Shown piece by piece: positions 62,503-64,000 of a DNA stretch of 64,000 nt. The stretch covers positions 1 to 64,000 of the forward strand of contig JAFXFC010000015.1 of NCBI GenBank assembly GCA_017513525.1, written 5' to 3'. Position numbers and translations under genes: made by a program. The stretch comes from Clostridia bacterium. Lineage in GTDB: Bacteria; Bacillota; Clostridia; Oscillospirales; Acutalibacteraceae. How positions within the stretch are numbered: position 1 is the first letter of the stretch; every line of letters starts with the position of its first letter. Below the pieces are notes generated by a model. It saw only the letters and a list, made by a program, of their open reading frames with translations, did no database searches and was not told where the DNA came from.

Positions 62503-62696
62503 CACAAATTAAACACGCTCCTGACATATGAAAAAAGTGAGCCTACATATGGCAAAACCATCATTATTACGATTATAAGACCTGCAAGAGTGGTTATCAT
62601 TGTATATTCCTCACGCCCCGAACGGCTGAGAACCTGATTGAGAACTGCTACGATAAGTCCCACTGCTGCAACCTTAAAAATGACCTCTATATCCGT
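62502..62696 (-). CDS. spoIIIAC: Stage III sporulation protein AC, apparent ACG start
   Basis: A 64-codon membrane protein clearly matching SpoIIIAC: DIEVIFKVAAVGLIVAV, LNQVLSRSGREEY, then MITTLAGLIIVIMMV and a hydrophobic C-terminus. No ATG, GTG or TTG exists in frame at the expected start. The codon before Asp-Ile-Glu is ACG (62696-62694), where homologues have Met, and GGGGAG lies six bases upstream. ATA codons at 62702 and 62690 are less well placed. Either a near-cognate start supported by coupling to spoIIIAB, or a point mutation or sequencing error. Confidence 0.9.
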   Translation of the reverse strand, partial: TDIEVIFKVAAVGLIVAVLNQVLSRSGREEYTMITTLAGLIIVIMMVLPYVGSLFSYVRSVFNL

Positions 62697-62709
62697 ATAT
62701 ATCTCCCCT

Positions 62710-63222
62710 TTATATTAAAATCAAAAAGACCATAGCGGCAGCAAGAACTCCCGACATAGATATAAGTGTTCGGTTTTTATCCCACTTTTCTTCTTCTTTA
62801 AGTGCATATTTCTTGAAATAAGAAGAATATTCACTGCACTTTGAGAAGAAATCTTCTTTCGAGTGTTTACCGAAGGCTTCTGAAAATGACAATAAAAGAT
62901 CTTTTGAAGGGACATCCAGAAAATTTATTTCCCTGCTGTTGCTTACACTGTTTATCCATAAATCCTTTATGTTACAGCCGTAACTGAAATTTTCACTGAT
63001 AAGAGGCAAAAAAGAAAGAGATGAAAACTTCCCCCCGCTATTCATTCTTTCTATTGCTCCCGCAATATCCAATGATAACAAGGAAGATACCGAAGAAAAT
63101 TCATTAAAAAAATCTGACAGAGCCCTCAGTATTCCCAATTTTCTTTTGTGCGCATATGAAAAATATGCTCCCGTCAGACTAAGTGACAGACAAAGTGCCG
63201 TAAGTCCTATATATTTCATCAT
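62710..63222 (-). CDS. spoIIIAB: Stage III sporulation protein AB
   Basis: A 170-residue protein with N- and C-terminal membrane helices and a helical cytoplasmic middle, as in SpoIIIAB. GGGAG precedes the paired ATG codons at 63222/63219 inside the spoIIIAA frame, so the two genes overlap by about 44 bp, more than usual. Confidence 0.92.
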   Translation of the reverse strand: MMKYIGLTALCLSLSLTGAYFSYAHKRKLGILRALSDFFNEFSSVSSLLSLDIAGAIERMNSGGKFSSLSFLPLISENFSYGCNIKDLWINSVSNSREINFLDVPSKDLLLSFSEAFGKHSKEDFFSKCSEYSSYFKKYALKEEEKWDKNRTLISMSGVLAAAMVFLILI

Positions 63223-64000
63223 TTATTTCTCCCGAATTGTAAACAGATATAATTTCACCGGGGTTTTCCGATGATAAAAAAATCACTTTTCCAAAAACAT
63301 TTTCATTAAAAAGCACACGGAACTGTTTTCTTCTGATAAGTCCCTCTAAATTACTTGCATGCATTGATGCTATTAATGAAACACCGCTGTTAAGACCTTC
63401 TAAAAGAGCATTGCTTTCATGAAGTGTGCCTATCTCATCGCATATCATGTATTCAGGGGACAAAAGTCTTATTGCGTGCATTACTGCAAGTGACTTTTCC
63501 TTTCCGCTTATAACATCAGTACAAGCACCGAGATAATAACCGCCCGAAAGCTCTCCCCGTTCATCAATGACACATACTTTTTTATATTCACCGAAAACAC
63601 CGTCGGAAAGCTTCCTTGCGATATATCTTAAAAGAGTGGTCTTCCCGCTTGCAGGTGCGCCTGCAATAAGAATACCGCCGTCTGCATCATAAAAAAGACT
63701 GTCTGTTTCCTTTGAAAAAGAGATATCTTCACCCACGGGAATTCTGATAGAAACAGAAGTTATTCTGCCCTTTCCGAGCTGTTCTCCCTCACCCTTTGCA
63801 CATATCCCCATGCGGCAGGCTCCGGCATATGTAATAAACCCTTGTCTTAATTCCCTTTCATGGGAAAAACCCGAAAAGCCGATTGCACGGTCTGTTATTT
63901 CTTCAAGCTGTTCCTTTGTGGGAATAATACGGCTGTCCGTGGGGACTATTTCCGTATCACCGTTTTTTCTTATGAAGCGTATACCCTGTTTTGTATAAAA
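63179..64000 (-). CDS. spoIIIAA: Stage III sporulation protein AA, 5' end beyond window
   Basis: A secretion-type ATPase driving the SpoIIIA-Q channel. The frame stays open from 63179 to the window edge, giving 273 codons with no need for the internal ATG at 63811. The upstream part contains TKEQLEEITDRAIGFSGFSH, typical of the N-domain. Walker A GAPASGKTTLLRYIA, Walker B-like YMICDEIGT and ASMHASN are seen. The first few tens of residues are missing. Confidence 0.95.
   Translation of the reverse strand, partial: FYTKQGIRFIRKNGDTEIVPTDSRIIPTKEQLEEITDRAIGFSGFSHERELRQGFITYAGACRMGICAKGEGEQLGKGRITSVSIRIPVGEDISFSKETDSLFYDADGGILIAGAPASGKTTLLRYIARKLSDGVFGEYKKVCVIDERGELSGGYYLGACTDVISGKEKSLAVMHAIRLLSPEYMICDEIGTLHESNALLEGLNSGVSLIASMHASNLEGLIRRKQFRVLFNENVFGKVIFLSSENPGEIISVYNSGEINDEIYRTYGTLSVT

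Overview
The window reads as chromosomal DNA of a low-GC, spore-forming, strictly anaerobic Clostridia member, most likely a gut or rumen lineage related to Ruminococcaceae/Oscillospiraceae (inference; no 16S gene is present). The main reasons are a spoIIIAA-AH sporulation operon, the clostridial IspH-ribosomal protein S1 fusion, a PerR-box rubrerythrin, a flavodiiron protein, a dockerin-like domain on a secreted CotH protein, and several glycoside hydrolases. Nothing looks like an integrated phage or an insertion sequence with a transposase.

Layout. 0-10 kb: secreted dockerin/CotH protein, rubrerythrin, an orphan MazF toxin, a co-directional response regulator-histidine kinase-HtrA protease set, a secreted protein of unknown function, and galactose mutarotase. 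10-22 kb: an ABC exporter with a very large FtsX-type permease converges on a four-gene operon (free-standing condensation-type acyltransferase, AMP-ligase, acyl carrier protein, Sfp-type phosphopantetheinyl transferase) that looks like a dissected carrier-protein pathway of unknown product. Next is a copper ATPase whose gene contains an in-frame CopZ-like cistron with its own ribosome binding site. 21-36 kb: secreted PHP phosphoesterase, NadE, a membrane M28 peptidase, an ECF S component behind a structured attenuator leader, DUF3842, a phosphoesterase, tRNA-Leu, GH78 rhamnosidase, a secreted EEP-fold enzyme, a two-gene flavin oxidoreductase pair and an SGNH hydrolase.

36-50 kb: a macro-like/TIR fusion protein (candidate NAD-targeting defence factor), a membrane-anchored choloylglycine-hydrolase-family Ntn enzyme, cysteine synthase, a PH-like membrane protein, ketopantoate reductase, GH29 fucosidase with a SIS protein, tRNA-Gln and tRNA-His, TrkH/TrkA potassium uptake, GH43 glycosidase, alkaline phosphatase and an EamA transporter. 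50-55 kb: a Crp/Fnr regulator divergent from a D-2-hydroxyacid dehydrogenase, an iron-sulfur protein and a four-domain flavodiiron protein, which together suggest a redox or oxygen/NO response unit. 55-64 kb: ispH-rpsA, cmk and a BaiN/HI0933-like flavoprotein, then a DUF1292 protein and the spoIIIA operon running off the right edge.

The most unusual DNA-level features are two intergenic elements (25426-25601 and 43848-44026) with the same architecture: four copies of a 7-mer, a centre, then four copies of its reverse complement, with a small perfect or near-perfect hairpin between neighbouring copies. The 7-mer differs between the two elements but complementarity is kept. Other unusual points are an apparent ACG start codon for spoIIIAC and a long imperfect palindrome that overlaps the 3' end of the GH43 gene.
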